Below, piece after piece: positions 1 through 5,894 of a stretch of 10,037 bases of DNA; position 1 is the stretch's first letter, and every line of letters begins with the position of its first letter. The translations under genes and the position numbers were made by a program. The notes beneath the pieces were generated by a model. It was not told the DNA's origin and did no database searches. It saw nothing but the letters and a program-made list of their open reading frames with translations. Origin of the DNA: Novosphingobium sp. (lineage in GTDB: Bacteria > Pseudomonadota > Alphaproteobacteria > Sphingomonadales > Sphingomonadaceae); the NCBI GenBank assembly GCA_020853995.1, contig JADYXV010000106.1:1-10037 (forward strand), given 5' to 3'.

Positions 1-110
1 AATGGATTGTACCGCCTGCGCTGCGCGAGGGCGCGCTCTATGAAGGCCGCCGTGCTGGCACCACGCGCGGCGCGGCGGGCGAATTGGTGGAGCTGGTAGA
101 GGCGGGTTAG
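1..110 (+). CDS. 3' end of an unidentified protein (partial)
   Basis: An open frame enters from the left edge (first full codon at base 3) and ends at a TAG at 108-110, leaving 35 residues that begin WIVPPALREG and end ELVELVEAG. The composition (many Ala, Gly, Glu and Arg, GC-rich third positions) is what real genes in this window show. I do not recognise the family from so short a tail. Its stop overlaps the TAA of the minus-strand membrane protein gene (107-109), so the two genes are convergent with no spacer and no room for a separate terminator. That it is coding is likely; its function is unknown. Confidence 0.55.
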   Translation, partial: WIVPPALREGALYEGRRAGTTRGAAGELVELVEAG

Positions 111-604
111 CCCTGCTTTTCGATCAAGATGTGCGGATAGGCGCTCTGCAATTGTTCAGCCCAGCTATCGCAGGGCCACGGCACCAGTTCCTCGTCGAAG
201 AAGGCCAGCCGCTCACCATCCTCGCCGATCAGGCTGAGGGTCATGCCGTCATCCTGAATGATACGGATGCTGGCGATGCGCGAGGGATGGATGCGGCCCA
301 TATCGCCTGCGCTGCGCGATGTGCGGTTCTTCCACCACGCCAGATCACCCGTTTGCGCATCAATGGCATAGCCTTGGCGCGGATTGGCCCACAACTGGCC
401 CAGCGCCATCGCGGTAATGCACCACCCCATGATCCCGGCAACCGGCACCAGCCAGGGCGCACATTCCCGCCCCGTTTCATCGCAGTTCTTCTGCGGATCA
501 ACGGTGTATGCACCGTAAATGAACACCGCGCCGACCAGCAGGCTTGCCCATGCCAGCAGACCTTTGCGGGCCGAGCGTTCAAAGGACGTCGGGGCGGCGG
601 TCAT
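107..604 (-). CDS. Small membrane protein, third gene of a toxin-antitoxin operon
   Basis: A 165-residue protein of no family I recognise. Two hydrophobic stretches, about residues 14-34 and 50-72, look like membrane helices separated by a short loop with two cysteines (NCDETGRECAP). The remaining 90 or so residues are polar and probably cytoplasmic, with alternating hydrophobic positions (IASIRIIQDDGMTLSLIGED) that suggest a small beta domain, perhaps of the pleckstrin-like type seen in many bacterial two-helix proteins. The start codon lies in an ATGA overlap with the toxin stop (601-604), and an AGGAAGGG-like ribosome site sits 12 or so bases upstream inside the toxin gene. Translation is therefore probably coupled to the toxin. 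Whether it takes part in toxin function or is only co-transcribed cannot be told from sequence. Confidence 0.8.
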   Translation of the reverse strand: MTAAPTSFERSARKGLLAWASLLVGAVFIYGAYTVDPQKNCDETGRECAPWLVPVAGIMGWCITAMALGQLWANPRQGYAIDAQTGDLAWWKNRTSRSAGDMGRIHPSRIASIRIIQDDGMTLSLIGEDGERLAFFDEELVPWPCDSWAEQLQSAYPHILIEKQG

Positions 605-900
605 TCCGGGTGCCCTTCCTGCGGCCAGTCGCGCGATGTGTGGATGACTTGCAGGATCGTGACGACGGTGTCGTTGTCGCTCAGCGTGTAAACGATGATG
701 TACGGCAGGCGGGCGACGGATTTTTCGTACGTGCCGTTGACGCGGCCGGGATGGCCGGTGGCGAACAGGGCGAGGGCATTGCCGGTTTTTTCGATTGTCT
801 GCACCACGCGTTCGGCGGCATCAGGATTGTCGTCGGCGATGAAACGCAGAATTTGAAAGTAATCGTCACGCGCTGCATCAGACCAGACAACGCGCCTCAT
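601..900 (-). CDS. ParE/RelE-family toxin of a type II toxin-antitoxin pair
   Basis: A 99-residue protein of the RelE/ParE superfamily, of the usual length. It has the family order: an N-terminal helical hairpin (WSDAARDDYFQILRFIADDN and the following Ala/Val-rich helix), then a strand region with HPGRVNGTYEKSV, then LPYIIVYTL, and a C-terminal strand ending VIHTSRDWP. Proteins with this LPYIIVY and H-x-x-R-x-W-P signature are generally called ParE-like. ParE members poison DNA gyrase and RelE members cut mRNA on the ribosome; sequence alone does not decide which applies. The gene overlaps the antitoxin stop by ATGA (897-900) and its own stop overlaps the membrane protein start by ATGA. It looks complete, with no frameshift. 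Confidence 0.93.
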   Translation of the reverse strand: MRRVVWSDAARDDYFQILRFIADDNPDAAERVVQTIEKTGNALALFATGHPGRVNGTYEKSVARLPYIIVYTLSDNDTVVTILQVIHTSRDWPQEGHPE

Positions 901-1163
901 TGGGGTGTGGACCGCTTCAGCCTTGCTTCGGTAATGATCTCATAGGCCCGCGCCATCACCTCTTCATGCGGCGTAACGCGGCCCGCTTTCATGTCGGCAA
1001 GGCCGCGTTCGATGCCTTCGATGATGGCCAGTTCGCGTTCGACATAGGCCGCAACCGCCTCACCCGCGAGGTAGGACCGGCTGCGTTTGGTGCTTTGCGA
1101 CAGGCGGGCCAATTGCTCCTGCACGGCCAAAGGCACGCGGATTGTCATGGTGGTGCTGGTCAT
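897..1163 (-). CDS. Ribbon-helix-helix antitoxin (ParD/CopG type)
   Basis: An 88-residue protein starting MTSTTMTIRVPLAVQEQL. The N-terminal strand TIRVPL, followed by two helices containing KRSRSYLAGEAVAAYVERE, is the ribbon-helix-helix DNA-binding fold. The C-terminal part (IIEGIERGLADMKAGRVTPHEEVMA) is the region that in this family wraps the partner toxin. The frame stays open further upstream, but 1163 is the best start: it lies about 24 bases after the predicted transcription start, and an AGG-containing site precedes it. A second ATG at 1148 is possible but has no ribosome site. It is followed by the ParE-like toxin with a four-base overlap. As usual for such pairs, it probably represses its own promoter by binding the palindrome at 1185-1206. 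Confidence 0.92.
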   Translation of the reverse strand: MTSTTMTIRVPLAVQEQLARLSQSTKRSRSYLAGEAVAAYVERELAIIEGIERGLADMKAGRVTPHEEVMARAYEIITEARLKRSTPQ

Positions 1164-1184
1164 GGGCGGGGCCTTGTGTGTTTG

Positions 1185-1206
1185 CTTGTGTACATTATCG
1201 CACAAG
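1185..1206. promoter_or_regulatory. Palindromic operator of the first toxin-antitoxin operon
   Basis: CTTGTG (1185-1190) and CACAAG (1201-1206) form a perfect six-base inverted repeat with a ten-base spacer, and the spacer holds the -10 box GATAAT. A ribbon-helix-helix dimer pair bound here would block RNA polymerase, the standard autoregulation of type II pairs. That the antitoxin binds here is inferred from position and symmetry only. Confidence 0.6.
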
Positions 1207-1222
1207 CGCACACGTTTGCCAA
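1194..1222 (-). promoter_or_regulatory. Promoter of the first toxin-antitoxin operon
   Basis: Read on the minus strand, TTGGCA (1217-1222) and GATAAT (1194-1199) are separated by exactly 17 bases, and each matches the sigma-70 consensus at five of six positions. Transcription would start near 1187, about 24 bases before the antitoxin ATG at 1163. The -35 box lies only 12 bases beyond the quinone oxidoreductase stop, so the operon has its own promoter although read-through from the gene above is also possible. Confidence 0.7.
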
Positions 1223-1233
1223 CGGGCGGTTTG

Positions 1234-2211
1234 TCAGACCACCAGCACGGTTGAACCTGTGGTGCGGCGTGCCTCCAGATCGATGTGCGCCTGTGCCACA
1301 TCTGCCAGCGCATATGTCTGGCCGATGGTGACATCGAGCGCGCCACTGGCGATCATGTCCCACACCCTTGCCGCACCTGCTGCGCGCTCGGCAGGGTCTT
1401 CGTAATAATGGTAGAGCATGGGCCGCGTGTTGTAGAGTGAGCCCTTCTGCGCCAGCACGCCAAGGCTGATGCCGGTGACGGGGGCAGACGCATTGCCATA
1501 GCTGACGATCAACCCGCGCTTGCCGGTGGAATCAAGGCTGGCCTCCCACGTATCAAGGCCCACGCCATCGAAAGTGACGCGCACGCCCTTACCTTGCGTC
1601 AGATCACGCACGGCGGGGGCGACGGCATCGGTGGCATAATTGATCACATGATCCGCCCCGGCGGCGCGAGCGGCATCGGCCTTTGCTTGCGTGGAAACGG
1701 TGCCGATCACGGTTGCGCCCACGTGCTTTAGCCATTGTACCAGCAACAGGCCGACCCCGCCTGCGGCTGCATGGACCAGCACTGGCATGCCAGCCTCCAC
1801 ATGGGCACAGCGTTCGACCAGAAACTCTGTCGTGCAGGCCTTGAGGATGGCGGCGGCGGCGGTCTGGTCGCTGATCGCATCGGGCAGCTTGAACAGGCTG
1901 GCAGCGGTGTAAATGCGCGCGGTGGCATAAGCGCCAAGGTCCGGCCCGAAGCTGGCGACGCGATCACCCACGGCAAGGCTGGTCACGCCTTCGCCCACCG
2001 CGATCACGCGTCCAGCGGCCTCCACGCCAAGGCCGCAGGGCAGTGTCATCGGATATATGCCGCGCCGGTGGTAAGTGTCGATCATGTTGAGCCCGACAGC
2101 GGTATGTTCGACCATGACTTCACCGGCAGCAGGCGCGGGCAGGGTAACATCGGTCCATTCGATCACTTCGGGGCCGCCGGTGCGGGAAAGGCTGACGACG
2201 CGCGCTTGCAT
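1234..2211 (-). CDS. Zinc-independent NADPH:quinone oxidoreductase (MDR superfamily)
   Basis: A 325-residue medium-chain dehydrogenase/reductase of the quinone oxidoreductase branch, close to the length of the E. coli enzyme (327). The N-terminal catalytic domain has the GGPEV, GLNMIDTYHRRG and LPCGLGVEAAGRV blocks typical of this branch. The nucleotide-binding motif AAAGGVG is at residues 148-154, with NYATD near 191-195 and FDGVG at 214-218. Zinc-binding cysteines of alcohol dehydrogenases are absent, as expected. It should be a soluble enzyme reducing quinones or enones with NADPH. The start at 2211 is chosen because AAGAGGAG (2219-2226) lies seven bases upstream; the open frame continues to 2277, but the extra 22 residues do not look like this family. 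The gene is divergent from the DUF1330 gene. Confidence 0.93.
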   Translation of the reverse strand: MQARVVSLSRTGGPEVIEWTDVTLPAPAAGEVMVEHTAVGLNMIDTYHRRGIYPMTLPCGLGVEAAGRVIAVGEGVTSLAVGDRVASFGPDLGAYATARIYTAASLFKLPDAISDQTAAAAILKACTTEFLVERCAHVEAGMPVLVHAAAGGVGLLLVQWLKHVGATVIGTVSTQAKADAARAAGADHVINYATDAVAPAVRDLTQGKGVRVTFDGVGLDTWEASLDSTGKRGLIVSYGNASAPVTGISLGVLAQKGSLYNTRPMLYHYYEDPAERAAGAARVWDMIASGALDVTIGQTYALADVAQAHIDLEARRTTGSTVLVV

Positions 2212-2218
2212 GGGGATG

Positions 2219-2226
2219 CTCCTCTT
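2219..2226 (-). promoter_or_regulatory. Ribosome binding site fixing the quinone oxidoreductase start
   Basis: On the minus strand this reads AAGAGGAG, with seven bases between AGGAG and the ATG at 2211. It rules against the longer frame that opens at 2277. Confidence 0.75.
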
Positions 2227-2274
2227 GGGACCGTGATATTCAGCCAAAGCCTTAGCGCCCGTGCGGCCTGCTTT

Positions 2275-2312
2275 CAAATGGGGGAAGAGCGGGCAAATGG
2301 GGGAAGAGCGGG
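2275..2312. repeat. Perfect 19-bp tandem duplication
   Basis: The 19-base unit CAAATGGGGGAAGAGCGGG occurs twice with no spacer (2275-2293 and 2294-2312). It lies in the 185-base gap between the divergent quinone oxidoreductase and DUF1330 genes, 64 bases upstream of the former. Perfect identity suggests a recent duplication. It may alter promoter spacing or duplicate a regulator site. I could not identify convincing promoters in this gap. Confidence 0.9.
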
Positions 2313-2315
2313 ATG

Positions 2316-2340
2316 CTCCGCCTGTCGGACAGGGCGGGAG
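2316..2340. other. Imperfect hairpin in the divergent gap
   Basis: CTCCGCCTGT (2316-2325) can pair with 2329-2340 across a three-base CGG loop, giving ten base pairs with two single bulged G residues (2334 and 2338). No run of T follows on either strand, so it is not a standard intrinsic terminator. It follows the tandem duplication directly and could be an operator or a leader structure. Confidence 0.4.
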
Positions 2341-2384
2341 AGGGCTTGGCGCAAAGGCGCGCGGGCCGTCAGTCTTTTGTTTCC

Positions 2385-2390
2385 AAGGAG
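2385..2390 (+). promoter_or_regulatory. Ribosome binding site of the DUF1330 gene
   Basis: AAGGAG lies six bases before the ATG at 2397. It decides that start over an in-frame ATG at 2313. Confidence 0.8.
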
Positions 2391-2396
2391 ATTCCC

Positions 2397-2687
2397 ATGC
2401 CCGCCTGGTTCATCATCACCGCCCATGTCCATGATCGCGAAGGGTTCACCACACGCTATTCCCCGCCCACCGCAAAGATTGTTGAAGCGATGGGCGGCAA
2501 ATACATCGTACGCGGGCGCGGCGGGCAAGTGCTGGAAGGCGCAGGCAGTGATGGCGGGGCCGCCGTGGTGATCGAATGGCCGGACCGCGAAACCGCGCTG
2601 AAGTTCTGGAACAGCGCTGAATATGCGCCGCTCAAGGCGATGCGTGAAGGCATGGCCGATATCAGCGTTACACTGGTGGAGGGCTAA
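2397..2687 (+). CDS. DUF1330 family protein
   Basis: A 96-residue protein beginning MPAWFIITAHVHD. It shows the DUF1330 pattern of a small alpha/beta ferredoxin-like barrel: a first strand with a conserved position near AHVHD, a helix YSPPTAKIVEAMGGKYIVRG, a strand VVIEWPDRETALKFWNSAEYAPLKAMR, and a final strand ISVTLVEG. The W-P-x-x-x-x-A-x-x-F-W-x-S-x-E-Y block is the family hallmark. Members are dimeric ABM-like folds with no agreed biochemical role. The start at 2397 is set by AAGGAG. It is the first gene of a plus-strand run, with six bases between its stop and the start of the transporter, so the two are probably co-transcribed. Length is normal for the family. Confidence 0.9.
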   Translation: MPAWFIITAHVHDREGFTTRYSPPTAKIVEAMGGKYIVRGRGGQVLEGAGSDGGAAVVIEWPDRETALKFWNSAEYAPLKAMREGMADISVTLVEG

Positions 2688-2693
2688 GGCCCT

Positions 2694-4067
2694 ATGGAAA
2701 CCCGGATGGCACAACCAGGCATCTGGGCCATCCGTTCTGGTTCGTTCTGCATACCTGTGGCCCATGCCGCAGGGCAGAACGTGGTGACAGTTCTGGGCTT
2801 GCGCTTCCTGACCGACAATACCGGGCTGGCAGCGGGCACGGCGGGGCTGATATTTGCGCTGGTAAAGATTTACGACGGTTTCCTTGATCCGGCGGTGGGC
2901 GCGTGGAGCGATAATGCGCGCACGCGTTGGGGCCGGCGTTTGCCGTTTCTGGCGCTGGGCGGGGTCGCCATGCCGCTGGGCCTTGCCATGCTGTTTGGGG
3001 TGCCCGATTTAGGATCTGTGGTCTGGACGCAAGTGTTCGTCACCGTGGCGCTGGCGCTGCATGCTTCGGGCTATACCCTGCTTACCATCCCCGGCCTTGC
3101 CATGCTGGTGGAAAGTTCATCCGATCCGCAGGAACGCACGCGCCTGATGGCGTGGCGCACTTATGGCACAGCTGTTGGCACGCTGCTGGGATCAACCATG
3201 CCCGCTTGGCTGCTGGTGCGGTTCGGGGCGGGGCGCGACGGGCATATGATCGTCGCGCTGGTGGTGGGTGCGGTGGTGCTGGCCACGACGCTGCTGGCAT
3301 TGCGGCTGATGGCCCACGCCCCGCGCACCGTGCCGCCAGAGGGCAGCGCGCGCGGGTATAACCTTGTCCGTCAGGCGCGCCTTGCCTGGGCCAACCGCCC
3401 GTTCCGCATATTGGCCACGGCGCATATCTTCCTGCTGTTCGGTGCCTCGATCGGGTCTGCGGCGATGGCCTATTTCAGCCGCTATGTGCTGGAAGCAGGC
3501 GACGGGGCGCTGGGCAATTACTTCATGGCATCAACCGCTGCTATGGTGCTGTCCATGCCGGTGTGGGTGCGGCTTGCGGCGCGGGCGGGCAAGAAGGCCT
3601 GCTATATTGCGGCGATGGCAGGGTTCGGGCTCGCCCATCTTTCGTGGTTGCTGGCAGGCGCGGGTGAGCCGGTTGCAGGTGTGCTGGTGCGCGCCGTGTT
3701 CAGCGGGTTTTCCGGCGGTGGCATGATCTTGTGCGCTTATGCGCTGCTGTCTGATGCGGTGCGTTATGACTATGTGCAAAGCGGGCAACGCCGCGAAGGC
3801 GCGTTTGCGGGCTTTACCACATTGTTCGACAAGCTTTCTGCCGCTGCTGCGGTGGCCGCGATGGGCGGGTTCCTGTCGGCAATGGGCTATGTCTCGTCGT
3901 CCGGCGCTGCGGCAGTGGTGCAAAGCGATAGCGCGGTGCTGGCGGTGATGCTGTGCGTGGCCGTGGTGCCCGCGCTGGCGATGGGTGCCGCGATCCTTGT
4001 GATGCTGCGTTATGATCTGGATCCGGCAGATGTGGTGGCGGCCGAGGCTGCCTTGGAGGGTAAATGA
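2694..4067 (+). CDS. MFS transporter of the GPH (MelB-like) type
   Basis: A 457-residue inner-membrane protein with about twelve hydrophobic segments. The first loop region carries the family signature: KIYDGFLDPAVGAWSD at residues 58-73, then RTRWGRRLPF at 77-86. This matches the cation-coupled glycoside-pentoside-hexuronide transporters (MelB, LacS), a branch of the major facilitator superfamily. A matching half-repeat follows after about residue 230. Substrate cannot be read from sequence; many alphaproteobacterial GPH members have no known sugar substrate. The start at 2694 is used because GGAG and TAAGG lie just upstream; an in-frame ATG at 2706 is the alternative. Its last codons overlap the start of a short secreted-peptide gene, and a flavin monooxygenase follows, so it probably imports the compound that enzyme acts on. 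Confidence 0.9.
   Translation: METRMAQPGIWAIRSGSFCIPVAHAAGQNVVTVLGLRFLTDNTGLAAGTAGLIFALVKIYDGFLDPAVGAWSDNARTRWGRRLPFLALGGVAMPLGLAMLFGVPDLGSVVWTQVFVTVALALHASGYTLLTIPGLAMLVESSSDPQERTRLMAWRTYGTAVGTLLGSTMPAWLLVRFGAGRDGHMIVALVVGAVVLATTLLALRLMAHAPRTVPPEGSARGYNLVRQARLAWANRPFRILATAHIFLLFGASIGSAAMAYFSRYVLEAGDGALGNYFMASTAAMVLSMPVWVRLAARAGKKACYIAAMAGFGLAHLSWLLAGAGEPVAGVLVRAVFSGFSGGGMILCAYALLSDAVRYDYVQSGQRREGAFAGFTTLFDKLSAAAAVAAMGGFLSAMGYVSSSGAAAVVQSDSAVLAVMLCVAVVPALAMGAAILVMLRYDLDPADVVAAEAALEGK
4055..4059 (+). promoter_or_regulatory. Ribosome binding site of the short secreted-peptide gene
   Basis: GGAGG lies four bases before the ATG at 4064, inside the last codons of the transporter gene. Its strength is one reason to believe that the 37-codon frame is translated. 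Confidence 0.6.
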
Positions 4068-4177
4068 AGGGCCGTTTCGCATTATTCGCAGCTTTGGTCA
4101 TGGCGGTCGCGCTTCCGGCAAAAGCGCAACAGGAACTGGCCCCGCCAAAGGCCGGTCCCTGCTCGGCCGCAAAGTAG
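4064..4177 (+). CDS. Very short predicted secreted peptide (37 residues)
   Basis: The frame opens at an ATG that overlaps the transporter stop (ATGA, 4064-4067) and ends at TAG 4175-4177. It starts MKGRFALFAALVMAVALPA: a basic N-terminus, a hydrophobic core of about thirteen residues and an Ala-x-Ala end at residues 19-21 (AKA), which is a textbook Sec signal peptide. Cleavage there would leave a 16-residue peptide, QQELAPPKAGPCSAAK, with one cysteine. There is no lipobox. A GGAGG ribosome site precedes it, and the flavin monooxygenase starts ten bases after its stop, so it sits inside an operon. It may be a real small protein, the remnant of a longer periplasmic protein, or a translational coupling element. 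No family is recognised. Confidence 0.6.
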   Translation: MKGRFALFAALVMAVALPAKAQQELAPPKAGPCSAAK

Positions 4178-4187
4178 GGGCGGGTTC

Positions 4188-5258
4188 ATGCCTGTAGAAA
4201 TCAACGGACTGCTAAACCACAACATATCGAGCGAGACGCACCCGCTGCCGTTCGATACCTTCGAACCTGAAGGCATCGCACGGATGGCGCGGCTGCATGA
4301 TGAATGGGGCTATGACAAGGTGCTCATCGCCAATGCCTCGATCATGCCCGATAACTTCACGATTGCAGGCTTTGTGGCGGCGCAGACCAAGCGTTTGGGC
4401 GTGATGCTGGCGCACCGCCCGGGCTTTATCCCGCCAACGATGGCCGCGCGCATGCTGGCCACGCTTGACCGGTTGATGCCGGGGCGGGTGGGGGTGCACA
4501 TCATCACCGCCGCCAGCGATGAAGAAACGCAGGCCGATGGCGATTACCAGACCAAGGTTGAACGCTACGACCGTGCGCGCGAATATATCGGCCTGCTGCG
4601 CCGGATGTGGACCGAGGCCGCGCCGTTCGATCACGCAGGTAAATGGTTCCGCTTCAACGGCGGGTTTGCTGCGGTAAAGCCCACCGCCCCGATCCCTGTC
4701 TATTTCGGCGGGATGAGCCCGGCGGCGCTGGCCGTGGCGGGCGAATGCTGCGACATGTTCGCCACGCTGTCCGATACGGTCGAAGGCATGACCGAGGTGG
4801 TTGGCAAAGTGCGCGCCGAAGCCGCAAAACATGGCCGCACCCCGCGCTTCCTGATGTCGATCCGCATCATCATGGCCCGCACCGAAGAAACCGCATGGGC
4901 GCGCGCCGATGGCATTCGCGATATCGTCGCCGCCAACATGGGCAAACTCGCAACCAACACGCCTGCCGCCAAAGCCGACGGCTTCCGCCGCACAGAAGCC
5001 TTGGCCGGGCGCGGTGACCGCCTCGAAAAATGCTTCTGGAACGGCATCAACCAATTGCGCGGCGGCCAAAGCAATTCCGGCTGCCTTGTGGGAACGCCAG
5101 AGCAACTGGCCGACGCGCTGATGGATTACTACGCGGCAGGCGTCAGCGCGTTCATCCTGCGCGGGTTCGATCCGGTGGAGGATGTGATCGCGATAGGCCG
5201 CGATCTGGCACCGCTGCTGCGGGCGAAAGTGGCGGCGTTTGATGGGGGCGAGGGGTAA
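4188..5258 (+). CDS. Flavin-dependent monooxygenase, luciferase-like family (SsuD-like)
   Basis: A 356-residue LLM-class oxidoreductase, which uses reduced FMN supplied by a separate reductase and oxygen to oxidise its substrate. The block HRPGFIPPTMAARMLATLDRL (residues 76-96), then GRVGVHIITAASDEETQADG and ERYDRAREYIGLLRRMW (125-141), matches alkanesulfonate monooxygenase SsuD and relatives such as dimethylsulfone monooxygenases. IPVYFGGMSPAALAVAGECCD and, near the C-terminus, LVGTPEQLADALMDYYAAGVSAFILRGFDPVEDV, are also typical. Length agrees with SsuD (about 380). The exact substrate is not determined; related enzymes oxidise sulfonates, sulfones or organic nitrogen compounds. The start at 4188 follows a weak G-rich site and lies ten bases after the short peptide gene, so it is the last gene of the transporter run. 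No sulfonate ABC transporter or FMN reductase is visible here. Confidence 0.9.
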   Translation: MPVEINGLLNHNISSETHPLPFDTFEPEGIARMARLHDEWGYDKVLIANASIMPDNFTIAGFVAAQTKRLGVMLAHRPGFIPPTMAARMLATLDRLMPGRVGVHIITAASDEETQADGDYQTKVERYDRAREYIGLLRRMWTEAAPFDHAGKWFRFNGGFAAVKPTAPIPVYFGGMSPAALAVAGECCDMFATLSDTVEGMTEVVGKVRAEAAKHGRTPRFLMSIRIIMARTEETAWARADGIRDIVAANMGKLATNTPAAKADGFRRTEALAGRGDRLEKCFWNGINQLRGGQSNSGCLVGTPEQLADALMDYYAAGVSAFILRGFDPVEDVIAIGRDLAPLLRAKVAAFDGGEG

Positions 5259-5266
5259 GGCAATCC

Positions 5267-5295
5267 TTGCATGTGTCCACAATATTCCATATCTT
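5267..5295 (+). promoter_or_regulatory. Possible promoter of the second toxin-antitoxin pair
   Basis: TTGCAT (5267-5272) and TATCTT (5290-5295) are separated by 17 bases, in a locally AT-rich stretch just after the monooxygenase stop. The match to sigma-70 consensus is modest (three and four of six). Transcription would start near 5302, fifteen bases before the antitoxin ATG. Overlap with the palindrome supports it. Confidence 0.45.
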
Positions 5296-5302
5296 GTGGA
5301 CA
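5274..5302. promoter_or_regulatory. Palindromic operator of the second toxin-antitoxin pair
   Basis: TGTCCACAA (5274-5282) and TTGTGGACA (5294-5302) form a perfect nine-base inverted repeat around an eleven-base AT-rich spacer. It covers the likely -10 region. Such a site is what a ribbon-helix-helix antitoxin binds for autoregulation. Binding is inferred. Confidence 0.7.
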
Positions 5303-5316
5303 TGCGAGGTGATGCA

Positions 5317-5574
5317 ATGTCAAAAGCCATGACTTTGAATGTACGCGTCAGCGGCGCGTTGGGCGATTTCGTCAGCGCCAATGTCGGTGATGCCGGGACT
5401 TATGAAAATGTCAGTGAATATGTCCGCGATCTGATCCGCCGCGATAAAGAGCGGGTGGAGGGCGAACGCATTGCGCTATTGAAGGCCGAATTGGTTAAGG
5501 CCTTCGCCGCCCCCGAAAGTGATTACCAACCGCTGGATGCCGATGCCGTCATCGCCCGCAATACGCGGCGTTAA
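5317..5574 (+). CDS. Antitoxin of the ParD type (second toxin-antitoxin pair)
   Basis: An 85-residue protein starting MSKAMTLNVRVSGALGDFV. TLNVRVSGALGDFVSANV is the DNA-contacting strand and first helix of a ribbon-helix-helix fold, and YENVSEYVRDLIRRDKERVE is the second helix with the classic S-E-Y-V-R-D-L-I-R-R block of ParD antitoxins. The charged C-terminal tail (LDADAVIARNTRR) would bind the toxin. The start at 5317 is preferred because GAGGTG (5306-5311) lies five bases upstream and the palindromic operator ends at 5302; an ATG at 5302 inside the operator is less likely. It is followed after five bases by the toxin gene. It is not closely similar to the first antitoxin in this window. 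Confidence 0.92.
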   Translation: MSKAMTLNVRVSGALGDFVSANVGDAGTYENVSEYVRDLIRRDKERVEGERIALLKAELVKAFAAPESDYQPLDADAVIARNTRR

Positions 5575-5579
5575 TTCTG

Positions 5580-5894
5580 ATGGCCTCGTATCGTATCCAG
5601 CAGGCAGCCAGTCGGCGCATCGACGAAATTTACGTTTACACGCGCGACATTTGGGGACCAGATCAGGCCGAACGATACATTCGCGGCATGTTTACCCGTT
5701 TCGAACATATCGCCACCCGCCAAATTCCATGGCGCGATGTGCCCCCTGAATTCAATGTGGACGGCTTCTATTGCCGGTATGAGCATCACTACATTTATTG
5801 GCGCGTCCTGACCGATGGCGCAGTGGGCATCGTCACAATCCTGCACGAGCGGATGCACCAGATCGATCAATTCCGGAATGATGCGCGTTATTGA
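5580..5894 (+). CDS. ParE/RelE-family toxin (second toxin-antitoxin pair)
   Basis: A 104-residue RelE/ParE superfamily protein. The N-terminus YRIQQAASRRIDEIYVYTRDIWGPDQAERYIRGMFTRFEHIA is the helical hairpin of this fold, with the A-x-x-x-I-D-E-I-Y and W-G-x-x-Q-A-E-R-Y pattern typical of ParE partners of ParD. The later strands carry FYCRYEHHYIYWRV and VGIVTILHERM, matching the family's F-x-x-x-x-Y-x-I-Y and I-L-H-x-x-M ends. The target (gyrase or ribosome) is not shown by sequence. There is no clear ribosome site in the five-base gap after the antitoxin, so translation is probably coupled and low. It ends overlapping, by seven bases, the minus-strand gene below. Confidence 0.9.
   Translation: MASYRIQQAASRRIDEIYVYTRDIWGPDQAERYIRGMFTRFEHIATRQIPWRDVPPEFNVDGFYCRYEHHYIYWRVLTDGAVGIVTILHERMHQIDQFRNDARY

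Noticed and set aside
131..691. A 186-codon plus-strand open frame.
   Set aside because: It is antisense to the membrane protein and toxin genes, which have clear operon structure and, for the toxin, family motifs.
2275..2312. The 19-bp tandem copies as a CRISPR fragment.
   Set aside because: There are only two copies with no spacer, so it is a simple tandem duplication.
2316..2340. The hairpin as an intrinsic terminator.
   Set aside because: There is no T-tract on either strand, and it lies between divergent gene starts, where no terminator is expected.
1735..2571. A 278-codon plus-strand open frame.
   Set aside because: It is antisense to the quinone oxidoreductase and overlaps the DUF1330 gene, and its translation has no recognisable domain.
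2274..2765. A 163-codon minus-strand open frame.
   Set aside because: It covers the DUF1330 gene on the opposite strand and has no ribosome site or motif.
3531..4082. A 183-codon minus-strand open frame.
   Set aside because: It is antisense to the transporter and its His- and Gln-rich translation is typical of a shadow frame.
4212..5381. A 389-codon open frame on the minus strand.
   Set aside because: It lies opposite the SsuD-like monooxygenase, has a His- and Arg-rich composition with no family motif, and reflects GC-rich codon use of the real gene.
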